Positions 16,195-25,649 of a DNA stretch of 64,000 bases are shown piece after piece. Position 1 is the stretch's first letter; each line of letters opens with the position of its first letter. The DNA is taken from assembly GCA_003149935.1 (NCBI GenBank), contig QAMH01000009.1, positions 1 to 64,000 of the forward strand, given 5' to 3'. This DNA comes from Coriobacteriia bacterium. Lineage in GTDB: Bacteria; Actinomycetota; Coriobacteriia; Coriobacteriales; QAMH01. The notes under the pieces were generated by a model that was not told where the DNA came from, made no database searches, and saw only the letters and a list, made by a program, of their open reading frames with translations. The position numbers and the translations under genes are program-made.

Positions 16195-17738
16195 TACTTC
16201 TCGAGACGCGGGAAGAGAGCATCACCCTTGGTGACCTCGTTGCCGGCAGGAAGCCCGCCCCACAGCGCGAGCTCGGCGGCGTTGTCGACAGCGCACGGGT
16301 CTTCCAAGCCCAGGCGCCTCCACAGCTCCGTCGACGTATTGGGCATGAAGGGGGCAAGGAGCAGCGCGGCGATGCGGCAGGTCTCCAGTGCGTTGTAGAG
16401 CACGAACGCTAGCTCGCCCTGGGTCTCCTCGCTTTTGGCGAGATTCCATGGCGCACTTTCCTCGACGTAGAGGTTTGCGCGATGCAGAAGCTCCATGACA
16501 TGAGCGGACGCCCCACCGAAGTCGATGTCGTTCATGCACGCGGCGTAGCGTTCGTAGAGCCCCTCGGCAATCTCCGAGAGCGGATTTTCCTCCAGACCGA
16601 ACTCGGCGGGTACCTCGGGCACCTGTCCGTCGAAGTACTTGATGACCATATTGCTCACGCGGCTGAAGAGGTTGCCGTAGGTGTTGGCCAGGTCGGCGTT
16701 GTAAACCTGCGTGATGCGATCGTGACCAATATTGGCATCGGAACCAAAGGTCACGTCACTCAGAAAGTAGTAGCGATAGGCGTCCACACCGTAGCGCTCG
16801 ATGAGGTCGCGCGGATAGAGCGCATTGCCCTTCGATTTGCTCATCTTGGAGCCATCGGCCGCCATGAGGAAGCCGTGCGCGAAGACGTGGCGCGGGCACT
16901 CCATGCCGGCGGCCATGAGCATGGCCGGCCAAATCACGCAGTGAAAGCGGATGATGTCCTTGCCGACGAAGTGGAAGTTCGCCGGCCAGAAGCGCTCGAG
17001 CAGCGTGATGTCGTCGCTGCCGTAGCCGAGCGCGGTGAGGTAATTGATGAGGGCGTCGACCCACACGTAGGTGACATGCTCGGGGTCGAACGGCAGCGGG
17101 ATGCCCCAGTCGAACGCCGTGCGGCTCACGGACAGGTCATGCATGCCGCCTTCGATGAAGGAGCGGATCTCGTTTTCGCGAATCTGCGGGCGGATGAAGT
17201 TGGGGTGTTCGTCGTAGTACGCGAGCAACTTGTCGCCAAACTCGGAGAGCTTGAAGAACCAGTTCTCCTCGTGGATGACCTTGACCTCACGCCCGCAATC
17301 GGGGCACTTGCCGTCAACCAGATCGCCCTCGGTGAACTGCGTCTCGCACGGCGTGCAGTAGTAGCCGTCGTAGGTTCCCTTGTAGAGATAGCCATTGTCA
17401 TGGAGCTTCTGCATGAAGTCCTGGACGCCCTTAACGTGATGCGGCTGCGTCGTGCGGATGAAGTCGTCGTTGGTGATGTCGAGCTCGTGCCACAGGTCGG
17501 TGAACTGCGTGACCTGGCTGTCGCACCACTCCTGCGGCGTCATGCCGTGCTCGGCGGCCGCCTCGGCGACCTTCTCGCCATGCTCGTCCATGCCGGTGAG
17601 GAAGAAGACGTCGCGCCCGTCCATGCGTGCGAAGCGCGCAGTGGCATCGGCCGCGACGGTGGTGTACGCGGTGCCGATGTGCGGCTCGCCGTTGACGTAG
17701 TAGATGGGTGTGGTGACGTAGAAGCTGTCTTTGGTCAT
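16194..17738 (-). CDS. metG: Methionyl-tRNA synthetase
   Basis: Class I synthetase, 514 residues. The HIGH-type motif appears in TPIYYVNGEPHIGTAYTT and KMSKS in GSKMSKSKGNAL. A zinc knuckle CTPCETQFTEGDLVDGKCPDC lies about residues 126-146. It ends after the anticodon-binding helical domain and lacks the C-terminal EMAP-like tRNA-binding domain, so it is the short form. First gene of the metG-tatD-flavoprotein-rsmA operon, with a TATAAT box 40 bp upstream. Confidence 0.97.
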   Translation of the reverse strand: MTKDSFYVTTPIYYVNGEPHIGTAYTTVAADATARFARMDGRDVFFLTGMDEHGEKVAEAAAEHGMTPQEWCDSQVTQFTDLWHELDITNDDFIRTTQPHHVKGVQDFMQKLHDNGYLYKGTYDGYYCTPCETQFTEGDLVDGKCPDCGREVKVIHEENWFFKLSEFGDKLLAYYDEHPNFIRPQIRENEIRSFIEGGMHDLSVSRTAFDWGIPLPFDPEHVTYVWVDALINYLTALGYGSDDITLLERFWPANFHFVGKDIIRFHCVIWPAMLMAAGMECPRHVFAHGFLMAADGSKMSKSKGNALYPRDLIERYGVDAYRYYFLSDVTFGSDANIGHDRITQVYNADLANTYGNLFSRVSNMVIKYFDGQVPEVPAEFGLEENPLSEIAEGLYERYAACMNDIDFGGASAHVMELLHRANLYVEESAPWNLAKSEETQGELAFVLYNALETCRIAALLLAPFMPNTSTELWRRLGLEDPCAVDNAAELALWGGLPAGNEVTKGDALFPRLEK

Positions 17739-17777
17739 GGGATATCGGTCCTCACTCGTACGGGTGTGCTGGAGGAG

Positions 17778-17783
17778 ATTATA
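17778..17783 (-). promoter_or_regulatory. metG: -10 box of the metG operon
   Basis: A perfect TATAAT on the minus strand lies 40 bp before the metG ATG. No good -35 hexamer is found 16-18 bp upstream. The rest of 17784-17924 shows no other feature. Confidence 0.45.
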
Positions 17784-17924
17784 GCGGCTTGCGCAGGGCG
17801 CAGGCTGTTTAGATTGAATGCAAAATGCTTAGATGAAACGTGGGCATGTCCGATGAGCTTGGGCATTCAACACTCACGGCCTGTCCGCCGCCCGCTAGCG
17901 GCCATAGAGGAGCACGATGCATTG

Positions 17925-18701
17925 CTATCTCAATCGGTATTCCCACTTATCGAGCCAGTTGGTTCTGACGCGTTCAGCTACTCCATTCTCAACAACTAAC
18001 ATGGAGCCATCCCCGACTGGTTGCATGCGACTAGTAAGTGAGAAGGTATCGCACAGCCATATATCATCTCTTTTTGACCGCAGCTTCATACATGTTTCTA
18101 CAGGCGTGTGCCCCACAATTTGGTTCACTCGAGATGCAGCGTCCGCCTGCAGATCGCGTTTGTCGGCCCAAAGCGGCGATGGCAGCTCACAACCTCCCCT
18201 TGATGGACCACAAGATGCAAGTGCCCGCCAGTCGTAGTATGACCCATCGAAATACATTTCATTGATTCTTGTCGCCAAGCTCTCTGTATTGTCAGCTCTT
18301 GGCGCGTACTCGTTCCTCCATTCTTCAGTCACCCCCGCATGCGTGATGAGATGCCCATCGCAGGAAATTGCAGCGCACATTTTAAATTGGCCGAGAAGCT
18401 CACGGATACTGTCCATCGCTTCAAGATGGGTACCCGAGCATCCCTCACCAAGCAAATACTCAAAGTCGTGATTGCCCAATACAAGAATGACCTCGATATC
18501 TCTAGTCGCGGCTAACTTAATCCACCGTGCCTGAACATCAAGTGCGTCTATTACGTCTTTTGCCGTCGTATTCCACTCATCTACGTAATCACCCAGGAAG
18601 ATGATTCTGCTTGGTTCAAAACATGAGACTACCTCATCCACCAAAGGGAGGACTATCCTTTGTTTGCAGTGCATATCACCAACGATAAGAGTTTTTGACA
18701 T
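17925..18701 (-). CDS. Calcineurin-like metallophosphoesterase
   Basis: The 258-residue product carries the metallophosphatase motifs in order: VGDMHCK (residue 7), FLGDYVDEW (about 35), VLGNHDFEY (about 75), ISCDGHLITHAGV (about 114) and QIVGHTPVET (about 215). These bind a dinuclear metal centre. The enzyme class includes Ser/Thr phosphatases and diadenosine-tetraphosphate hydrolases; the substrate cannot be told from sequence. It stands alone between metG and the hsdS remnant and starts about 70 bp from that remnant. Confidence 0.8.
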   Translation of the reverse strand: MSKTLIVGDMHCKQRIVLPLVDEVVSCFEPSRIIFLGDYVDEWNTTAKDVIDALDVQARWIKLAATRDIEVILVLGNHDFEYLLGEGCSGTHLEAMDSIRELLGQFKMCAAISCDGHLITHAGVTEEWRNEYAPRADNTESLATRINEMYFDGSYYDWRALASCGPSRGGCELPSPLWADKRDLQADAASRVNQIVGHTPVETCMKLRSKRDDIWLCDTFSLTSRMQPVGDGSMLVVENGVAERVRTNWLDKWEYRLR

Positions 18702-18769
18702 GAGGCTCCTCAGGACTACGCGTATTGTATCGACTTCGCGAGCGGCAGCATATCAGCATTGTTATAAGG

Positions 18770-18790
18770 CAACCAGATAAATGATTATTT
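18770..18790 (+). repeat. Central hsdS segment, candidate recombination site (copy 2)
   Basis: Twenty of 21 bases equal 5989-6009. The reading frame left of it hits TAA after one codon, so hsdS homology begins exactly at this segment. Confidence 0.55.
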
Positions 18791-19120
18791 AGCTGCGTTG
18801 CTTTCAAGCGAATTTGCTCAGAGATTTACGGCAAATACGCCAACTGCTCCACTAGGTGAAGTTCTTGCCATTTCGACGAAAACTCTAAACCCGCGCGGCT
18901 GTGCAGGTGAGATATGGGAACATTACAGTATCCCCGCCTTTGATGAGAGCCATTGGCCTGTCTTTGAGCCGGCAGAAAACATCAAAAGCAATAAGTACAT
19001 TATTGACACTGATTGCATTCTGATATCTAAGCTGAATCCATCTATGAAGCGAATGTGGGTACCACCTTGTGTATCAGACAAAGCGGTTTGTTCAACGGAA
19101 TTCATTGTTTATAAGGGTAG
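18771..19120 (+). pseudogene. hsdS: hsdS remnant: central helix end plus TRD2, cut by IS256
   Basis: The frame reads NQINDYLAALLSSEFAQRF and then a target recognition domain (PLGEVLAISTKTLNPRG, SNKYIIDTDCILISKLNP, CSTEFIVYKG). It stops where the terminal repeat of the IS256-family element begins at 19121. There is no first TRD; upstream of the shared 21-base segment lies a TAA and then the phosphoesterase promoter region. The TRD differs from both TRDs of the complete hsdS at 5.5 kb, so it could donate a new specificity. It points toward, not away from, the other hsdS fragment across the element. Confidence 0.75.
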
Positions 19121-20556
19121 TGTCCCGAATGTTGGTGTAGGCACCTAGAATCTGGTTCGTATTCTAGCCCATCATCTAGGCGGCCCTCCTTCCAATCGGA
19201 TTATCGGCGACCACGACATCGATGATCCGCCTCGCATGCTCTTCGGCGGTTCCCTCGTATGCAGGCGCAGGAGCGGTCGGCTTTGACGGAGCCGTTGCCT
19301 GAGCGATCGATTCCTCCGTGAACCATCTCCTGCTCGCCCAATCCTCGTCCATCTCGGAGAACACGGCTCCCAGCATCCGGATCAGCGACTTTCTGGATGG
19401 GAATACCTGCACTACGCGGCTCCTCCTCTTGAGCTCGCGGTTGGCACGCTCCTGCACGTTGTTGGTGCGAAGGCGCCTGTGGTGGGCATAGGGAAAATCG
19501 AGATAGGCGAGGGCATCCGCCTCTGCCTCCTCCAAAAGCTCCGCCGCCTTCGGACAGAAGCTGGAGACCTCCTCGCATGCAAGATGGTAGAGCTCGCGCA
19601 CGAGATCCGGGTCGCGCTCGTCGAAGACGGCGTGCAGGATGGCGAGCACAGCCGCCCTCTTTTGCCTCGTGGGTGCACTTGATGCGGCATTCCTCATCAA
19701 GTGCACGATGCAGCGTTGCCAAGCAGCTCCTGGAAAGACCTCCTCTATCGCACGCCTCAGTCCCTCATGGGCATCGGAGGTCACGCAGGCTACACCGTCT
19801 ACCCCTCTCTCGCGAAGCGACCTCAAGAATGAGATCCAGCCTGCATAGGTCTCCGTATCGATGGCATCAAGGCTCAGCAGGCGCCTATAACCATCAGCGC
19901 CGACACCAATCGCGGTAACGAGGGCGCAAGAGGAGACATGACCTTCATCACGGCATTTGATATAGGTGGCATCGAGCCAGATGTAGGGATATGCCACCTC
20001 CGAAAGATCGCGGCTCTGCAAATCGGCCACGATGTCATCCAAGGACTCGCAGATCCGCGACACTTGGCTTGAGCTCATGCGCTCGATGCCCATAGTGTGA
20101 GCTACGCGCTCGACCTTCCTTGTTGACACACCATTTGTCACCATTTCCGATATCGCCGCGATTACCGCACGATCCACCCGTGAATAACGCACTATCAGAT
20201 CCTCTGGGAAATAGCTGCCTCGCCTGAGTTTTGGGATGCGCAGGTTGATCGTGCCAACACTGGTGTGAAGCATCCGCTCGCGATATCCGTTTCTCCGGTT
20301 GCCATCGGCGCAGGCGTCTTCTGCCTGCGCGTCCATTATCTCGTTTACAAGCGATTCGGCCATGATGCGGATGAGCTCTTGGATGTTGACCATCCCGTCA
20401 TCGAATCTCGGTAAATCTTGGCAAAGTGCTTGCTGCTGCTCTAAACTGTTCATTGCGGTCATCCCTTTCATCTCGAACTTCAGCAATTCAAGATTCTAGG
20501 CGATGACCGTTTCTTATGTTTCAATCGAAACGGTTCTTACACCAACATTTGGGACA
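19121..20556 (-). mobile_element. IS256-family insertion sequence, 1,436 bp
   Basis: Terminal inverted repeats of about 25 bp are visible: left TGTCCCGAATGTTGGTGTAG and, read on the minus strand from 20556, TGTCCCAAATGTTGGTGTAA, with three mismatches in 25. They bracket one mutator-type transposase. The expected 8-9-bp target duplication is absent: left flank AAGGGTAG, right flank TGATCCCT. It splits two hsdS fragments that lie in opposite orientation. Confidence 0.85.
19176..20486 (-). CDS. IS256-family (mutator-type) transposase
   Basis: Transposase of 436 residues. DDE residues are recognisable as WLDATY (first D, about residue 174), TSDAHEGL (second D, about 240) and an E in NRELKRRSRVVQ (about 350). 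CIVHLMRN is the conserved C/H motif following the second Asp. The N-terminal residues before MNSLEQQ (Met at 20450) may not be translated. The frame is intact, so the element may still be active. It reads in the same direction as hsdRM. Confidence 0.92.
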   Translation of the reverse strand: MLKFEMKGMTAMNSLEQQQALCQDLPRFDDGMVNIQELIRIMAESLVNEIMDAQAEDACADGNRRNGYRERMLHTSVGTINLRIPKLRRGSYFPEDLIVRYSRVDRAVIAAISEMVTNGVSTRKVERVAHTMGIERMSSSQVSRICESLDDIVADLQSRDLSEVAYPYIWLDATYIKCRDEGHVSSCALVTAIGVGADGYRRLLSLDAIDTETYAGWISFLRSLRERGVDGVACVTSDAHEGLRRAIEEVFPGAAWQRCIVHLMRNAASSAPTRQKRAAVLAILHAVFDERDPDLVRELYHLACEEVSSFCPKAAELLEEAEADALAYLDFPYAHHRRLRTNNVQERANRELKRRSRVVQVFPSRKSLIRMLGAVFSEMDEDWASRRWFTEESIAQATAPSKPTAPAPAYEGTAEEHARRIIDVVVADNPIGRRAA

Positions 20557-20841
20557 TGATCCCTTGCTTGTCCCTTGAACAACGTGCGCATGATTATTGA
20601 CGCGAAATTTACCAGCGACCATATTGGCAATAGGCTGTTTTCTAGAACGAAGGTTCTCCCCATCTTCCGCAACCAACAAATACTCGCCTTCGTACGAGTA
20701 GTCATCTAGATAATCAACAATGCCCTGTGCTCCATAGTATGGATATATTCCAGCTCGCGTTTCGCGCTGCCTTGCAGAAAGTGGCTCTCTGAGCGAGTCG
20801 CAAATCTCAACAACATCTCCCAAGGAAATGTTACATCCCAT
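20557..20841 (-). pseudogene. hsdS: hsdS remnant: TRD1 only, cut by IS256
   Basis: The frame starts with ATG at 20841, overlapping the hsdM stop by 11 bases as in intact hsdM-hsdS pairs. It reads CNISLGDVVEICDSLREPL, GIYPYYGAQGIVDYLDDY and FRVNNHAHVVQG, a typical first target recognition domain. It runs into the insertion sequence at 20556 after about 95 residues. The original hsdS downstream of hsdM is therefore inactivated, and HsdR/HsdM must use another HsdS or be silent. Confidence 0.85.
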
Positions 20842-22339
20842 ACCCAATCGCCTCCAGATTCTTCTTAATCTGTTCTTGCAAGCGATTGGATTCTTCGAAG
20901 CACTTCGCCAACTCGCCGGTCAAGCGTTCCATCTTTTCCTCGAAAGGTTCACCATCATCTTCGACATCGGCGATGCCCACATAACGCCCGGGCGTAAGGA
21001 TGTAATCCTGCTTTGCGATGTCATCGATAGTGGCTATCGCACTGAAGCCCTTTTCTTCTTCAAGCTTGCCCTCCCTGAAAGCGTCGAATGCTCTGGCGAC
21101 TCTCGCGATATCCTCATCGGTAAACTCACGCAACCTGCGGCTCACCATCGTGCCCATCTCGCGGGCATCGATGAAAAGCGTCTCTCCTGGTCGAGACTTT
21201 CCCTTCGAAATGATCCAGAGACTAACGGGAATGCCCGTGCTGTAGAAAAGCTTGTCAGGCATGGCTACGATACCCTCAACCAAATCGGCATCGACGATGG
21301 CTTTTCTGATGTCACCTTCACCGCCCGATTGACTCGATAATGAGCCATTGGCAAGCACCATTCCCATGCGGCCGCCTTGGGCAAGATGGTGAATCATGTG
21401 CTGCACCCATGCGAAGTTCGCATTTCCTTCAGGAGGGGTGCCAAATTCCCATCGCGGATCATTCGCAAGTTCCTTGCCTCCCCAATCTTTCAAATTGAAC
21501 GGAGGGTTAGCCAGGATGAAGTCGAAGTCCTCGAACTTGTGAACATCATCAAAGAACGTATCTTTATTCGCTGGTCCAAGGTTCGCATCAATACCCCTGA
21601 TGGCAAGGTTCATTGTCGCCATTTTCCAAGTGGTCGGATTGCTCTCCTGACCATAAATAGACAAATCGTCAATGTTGCCTTGGTGACGCTTGACGAACTC
21701 GGCCGACTGCACGAACATCCCGCCACTTCCACAGCAAGGGTCGTATACGCGCCCATGATAGGGCTCGATAATCTCGACGAGCGTCTTCACGATACACGCC
21801 GGCGTGTAGAATTCGCCAGCGTTCTTTCCCTCGGCTTCGGCAAACTTGCTCAGGCAGTACTCATAAGTTCGACCAAGAATATCCCTCGTATCGCCTTTCT
21901 CAGCCATTTGAACATTGGTGAAAAGGTCCACCACATCGCCAAGGCGGCGCTTATCCAGTTCTTGCCGGGCAAAGTTCTTGGGAAGGATATTCTTGAGCTT
22001 CGGATTTTCGGCTTCGATTTGGCGCATGGCCTCGTCGATGACTTTGCCAATCTCCGGCTCATGCGCAGCTGCGGCTATTTCAGACCAGCGAGCGCTTGCG
22101 GGGACATAGAAAATGTTTCTATAGCTGTATTCATCTCTGTCTTCCTCAAAACCATCGCCCTCGTCGACAAGCTCCTGATAGCGTTCGTCAAACTTGTCGG
22201 AAATGTATTTCAGGAAGATTAGACCCAAGATAACGCTTTTGTACTCCGAAGCATCTAGGTTGCCGCGAAGCTTGTCGGCCGCCTTCCAAATTTGCTCCTC
22301 GAAACCTATCTCCGCGGTATTCTCGCTCTTTTTTGCCAT
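20831..22339 (-). CDS. hsdM: Type I DNA methyltransferase subunit HsdM
   Basis: N6-adenine methyltransferase subunit of 502 residues. The N-terminal HsdM_N helical domain (GFEEQIWKAADKLRGN, SEYKSVILGLIFLKYISDKF) is followed by SAM motif I (VYDPCCGSGGMFVQS, about residue 200) and catalytic NPPF (FILANPPFNLKDWGG, about residue 285). A C-terminal coiled coil meets HsdS. It lies 8 bp downstream of hsdR and overlaps the broken hsdS. With a functional HsdS it protects the target; with HsdR as well it allows cleavage of unmethylated DNA. Confidence 0.95.
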   Translation of the reverse strand: MAKKSENTAEIGFEEQIWKAADKLRGNLDASEYKSVILGLIFLKYISDKFDERYQELVDEGDGFEEDRDEYSYRNIFYVPASARWSEIAAAAHEPEIGKVIDEAMRQIEAENPKLKNILPKNFARQELDKRRLGDVVDLFTNVQMAEKGDTRDILGRTYEYCLSKFAEAEGKNAGEFYTPACIVKTLVEIIEPYHGRVYDPCCGSGGMFVQSAEFVKRHQGNIDDLSIYGQESNPTTWKMATMNLAIRGIDANLGPANKDTFFDDVHKFEDFDFILANPPFNLKDWGGKELANDPRWEFGTPPEGNANFAWVQHMIHHLAQGGRMGMVLANGSLSSQSGGEGDIRKAIVDADLVEGIVAMPDKLFYSTGIPVSLWIISKGKSRPGETLFIDAREMGTMVSRRLREFTDEDIARVARAFDAFREGKLEEEKGFSAIATIDDIAKQDYILTPGRYVGIADVEDDGEPFEEKMERLTGELAKCFEESNRLQEQIKKNLEAIGYGM

Positions 22340-22347
22340 GCTCGTCC

Positions 22348-25300
22348 TTACTCGTGAATCTTGTTATCAGCCCAAAGCTCGCACTGGGCCATGACGGTCT
22401 CGAGGGCGCCTGCCGCTTCCTCAGGTGGGTACTTGTACTTTTTCAGCAGCCTCTTGATAGCACGCCTCATGCCCGCTCTCGCACTCTCCTTCTTCTGCCA
22501 GTCTATCGTCGCGCTTCTCTGCAACGTATCCGTTAACTCGCGGCTTATCGCGACAAGCTGATCGTTGTCGTAGAAATCCTTGACGGCCTGTGGTTTGGTG
22601 ATGGCATCATAGAATGCCATCTCCTCATCGGTAAGTCCCAGCGCCTTGGCGTCGAATCGATCCTGCATCATCTCGCGTGCCATCTTCAGAAGCTCTTCTA
22701 TGACTTCGGCATTGGTGAGCATCCCGTTTAGATAGGCGTTGAGTGTTTTTTGGAGCATGTCGCTGAATTTCTCCGACTTGACGACACTCGTGCGTTGGTA
22801 TGTCTTCACTTGCTCCTTGATAAGACGCTTCAGACTTTCGAGGGCGACGTTCTTCTGTTTCATGTCTGCGATTTCGCGTAAAAACGCCTCGTCGAAAAGC
22901 GATATCTCGACTTTGTCTTTGTCGAAGAGATTGATGACACCTTCGACTTTAACCGTTTGGTTCATGATCTCGGTAACGCGCTTGTTGAACTCTGCGTAGC
23001 TCATGCCCTTGCCACCGCTGCCATTTCGGCCCTCGATACGCAGAATCTGCACGCGCAGAACAGAGAAAAAGGCAGCCTCATGCTGATCTTTCTCATCTAC
23101 GAGGCTTTTGCAAAGGCTCAGGGCCTGATTCATAAGCTGGCACTGCCTGATGAAATCTTCCTTATCATACTCACGCTTTGGATTGAGTAGCCAGTCGGTA
23201 CCATCGGCAATTGCCATCGCAAGATCTGATTTGCTTCCGCTGAATATTTGTGTTTCGTACTTGAAGCCAAACAGAAGATCCCGGCAAACGCGAAGCTTCT
23301 CTTGGAACTTCGGAAGAGCCGTAAGGGCGATGTCCATATCACCGTAATTGGCCTGATCTCGATTCGTATAGTCCTTCATCGCTCGTTTGAGCGCGTTGGC
23401 AATGCCAATGTAGTCGACGACAAGACCACCCTCCTTGCCCTTGCACACACGATTAACGCGCGCAATAGCTTGCATGAGGTTATGTCCGGACATGGGTTTG
23501 AACACGTACATCGTGGAAAGGCTCGGCACGTCAAATCCGGTAAGCCACATATCGACGACGATGGCAATCTTCAGAGGATCATCGTCGGTCTTGAACTTTC
23601 GTTCCATTTCTTTCTTGTGAGTTGTCCCGCCGCAAACTTCGAACCACTCTTCCGGGTCTTGGTTAGACATCGTCATCACGACGCCGACTTTCTCTTTCCA
23701 ATTAGGCCGCAATGCAAGGATCTGATGGTATATCTTCATTGCAATAGGACGGCTATAGGCAACGATGAGTGCCTTTCCGGCCAGAATATCCTCGCGATTG
23801 TTCTCATAATGCTCAACGATGTCCTTACAGAGAGATTCGATGGTTTCCGGCGTGTCGAACAGCGCATCCAATCCGACATGGTCGCGCTTTGCCTTCTCGA
23901 CGCTTACCTCATCTGCCTCGGCGGTGAACTCGTTATAGGCGTTATCAAGCTGTTTGAGCGCATCCTCATTGAGACTTAGAGCGACAACGCGGCTTTCGTA
24001 AAACACCGGTTTGGTGGAATTGTCCTCGACGGACTGTGTCATGTCGTACACATCGATGTAGTCGCCGAATATCTCGCGAGTGTTCTTATCCTCCGTTGAG
24101 ATGGGCGTGCCTGTAAAACCAATATAGGAAGCATTGGGAAGCGCCTTTCGCACGACCCTCGCCGCTCCCACGATGATGTTTCCCTCGACATCCATGCGCT
24201 CAGTGAGTCCATATTGGCCTCGATGTGCTTCATCAACCATGACAACTACGTTTGGTCTGTCGCAAAGAGGCTCATCACTGTCGATAAACTTCTGCATGGT
24301 GGTGAAGATAATGCCATTTGCTTCGCGCCCCTCAAGTAGCTTCTTCAGGCTCGTCTGATCCTTCGGATTCGCCTGACTCGTTGCTTGAACAGGTTGCTGG
24401 CGCAAGAACTGACTGCATCGGGAGAATTGACCATATAGTTGGTCATCAAGGTCGTTTCTGTCTGTGATAACGACAATTGTCGGGCTATCAAGTCGTTCCT
24501 GAAGCAAGTGCGCAAGAAAGACCATGGAAAGCGATTTACCGCTCCCCTGCGTATGCCAGAAAACGCCAATCTTGCCATCACCCTCGACAGCTTCTTCGGT
24601 TCTCAAAGCCGCCTTCTTCACAGCGAAATACTGATGATAGGCAGCGAGAATTTTGATTACCTGCCTCGAAGTATTGCTAAAGCAAATGAAGTTTTTGACA
24701 ATATCCAAAAGGCGGTATTTCGACATCATGCCATCGAGCATGGTTTTCCATGTAGCCAATGCGGTTTCGGAATAATCTCCGTCAACAGATTTCCAAGCGA
24801 CGAAGCGGTCTTCGTCAGCTGTAATCGTGCCCACTCTCGTCTCTGCCATATCGCTCATCACGCAGAAGGCGTTGGGCACAAAAAGGCCCGGAATGTGTTG
24901 CATGTAGTTGCGAAGCTGCAGGTATGCCTCGGAAGCATCCGTCTCTTCGCGCGATGGGCTCTTGAGTTCGAATATGACAAGAGGCATTCCGTTGACGAAC
25001 GCAATGATATCCGGACGCTTCTCCGAATATTCGACGTATGTCCACTGATTTACTACATGGAAGTCGTTGTTCTCAGGATCGCTGTAATCAATGAGGTAGA
25101 TGATATCGTCACGTTCCTCTTTGCCATCAAAATAGCGAACCTCAACGCCGTTCTGAAGGTAATCCATGAAGGTTTCGTTTCTGTGCTGAAGCGAATCGCC
25201 CTCAACATTCAAGATCTTCAATATGGCTTCTTGAATCGCGGCCTCTGGTACACCCTTGTTGATGCGAGAAAGCGCTCGTGGCAGGACATCCGGAAGAAAA

Positions 25301-25455
25301 ACGTCATCGTATTTATCACTGGTTCTACGAACGTCTGGGCCATGAAGGTAAGTATAGCCGAGCCTATCTCGTAGGTGTTCAATCACGACGTCCTCGAAGA
25401 ACTCTTCGTTTATTGGCATCTTGCTGTATGCGTAGTCAACGCCCTTAATCTGCAT
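22348..25455 (-). CDS. hsdR: Type I restriction endonuclease subunit HsdR
   Basis: Motor and nuclease subunit of 1,035 residues. The N-terminal PD-ExK nuclease is visible (RPDIIAFVNGMPLVIFELKSP, about residues 147-167). The helicase motifs follow: TQGSGKSLSMVFLA (Walker A, about 305), VVMVDEAHRGQYG (DEAH box), GFTGTP, IVVDMWLTGFDVPSL and QAIARVNR. A helical C-terminal domain contacts HsdM. I chose ATG 25455 because GAGGAG precedes it; the frame extends to 25506 without a ribosome binding site. No frameshift was noticed. Confidence 0.95.
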   Translation of the reverse strand: MQIKGVDYAYSKMPINEEFFEDVVIEHLRDRLGYTYLHGPDVRRTSDKYDDVFLPDVLPRALSRINKGVPEAAIQEAILKILNVEGDSLQHRNETFMDYLQNGVEVRYFDGKEERDDIIYLIDYSDPENNDFHVVNQWTYVEYSEKRPDIIAFVNGMPLVIFELKSPSREETDASEAYLQLRNYMQHIPGLFVPNAFCVMSDMAETRVGTITADEDRFVAWKSVDGDYSETALATWKTMLDGMMSKYRLLDIVKNFICFSNTSRQVIKILAAYHQYFAVKKAALRTEEAVEGDGKIGVFWHTQGSGKSLSMVFLAHLLQERLDSPTIVVITDRNDLDDQLYGQFSRCSQFLRQQPVQATSQANPKDQTSLKKLLEGREANGIIFTTMQKFIDSDEPLCDRPNVVVMVDEAHRGQYGLTERMDVEGNIIVGAARVVRKALPNASYIGFTGTPISTEDKNTREIFGDYIDVYDMTQSVEDNSTKPVFYESRVVALSLNEDALKQLDNAYNEFTAEADEVSVEKAKRDHVGLDALFDTPETIESLCKDIVEHYENNREDILAGKALIVAYSRPIAMKIYHQILALRPNWKEKVGVVMTMSNQDPEEWFEVCGGTTHKKEMERKFKTDDDPLKIAIVVDMWLTGFDVPSLSTMYVFKPMSGHNLMQAIARVNRVCKGKEGGLVVDYIGIANALKRAMKDYTNRDQANYGDMDIALTALPKFQEKLRVCRDLLFGFKYETQIFSGSKSDLAMAIADGTDWLLNPKREYDKEDFIRQCQLMNQALSLCKSLVDEKDQHEAAFFSVLRVQILRIEGRNGSGGKGMSYAEFNKRVTEIMNQTVKVEGVINLFDKDKVEISLFDEAFLREIADMKQKNVALESLKRLIKEQVKTYQRTSVVKSEKFSDMLQKTLNAYLNGMLTNAEVIEELLKMAREMMQDRFDAKALGLTDEEMAFYDAITKPQAVKDFYDNDQLVAISRELTDTLQRSATIDWQKKESARAGMRRAIKRLLKKYKYPPEEAAGALETVMAQCELWADNKIHE

Positions 25456-25649
25456 GGTGCTCCTCACGCAACAATCCGCTCGAAACAAAGGCGCGTTACA
25501 GCGCATTATCGTAATCCGAGAAAATGCTGATATCTTGCGATTATACTTCGTGATTCTACTGCTAGCCGATACGAACGACTGGTATCAAACTCCAACGCGC
25601 GAATGGTGCACTCCGACTACATGCTATGCGACAGGAATAGCCTGCTCCG

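Noticed and set aside
4527..25455. A complete prophage or integrative element bounded by the recombinase
   Set aside because: The interval contains infC, rplT, metG and rsmA, which are core genes; no phage structural, replication or conjugation genes are present. The recombinase is better explained as an hsdS switch.
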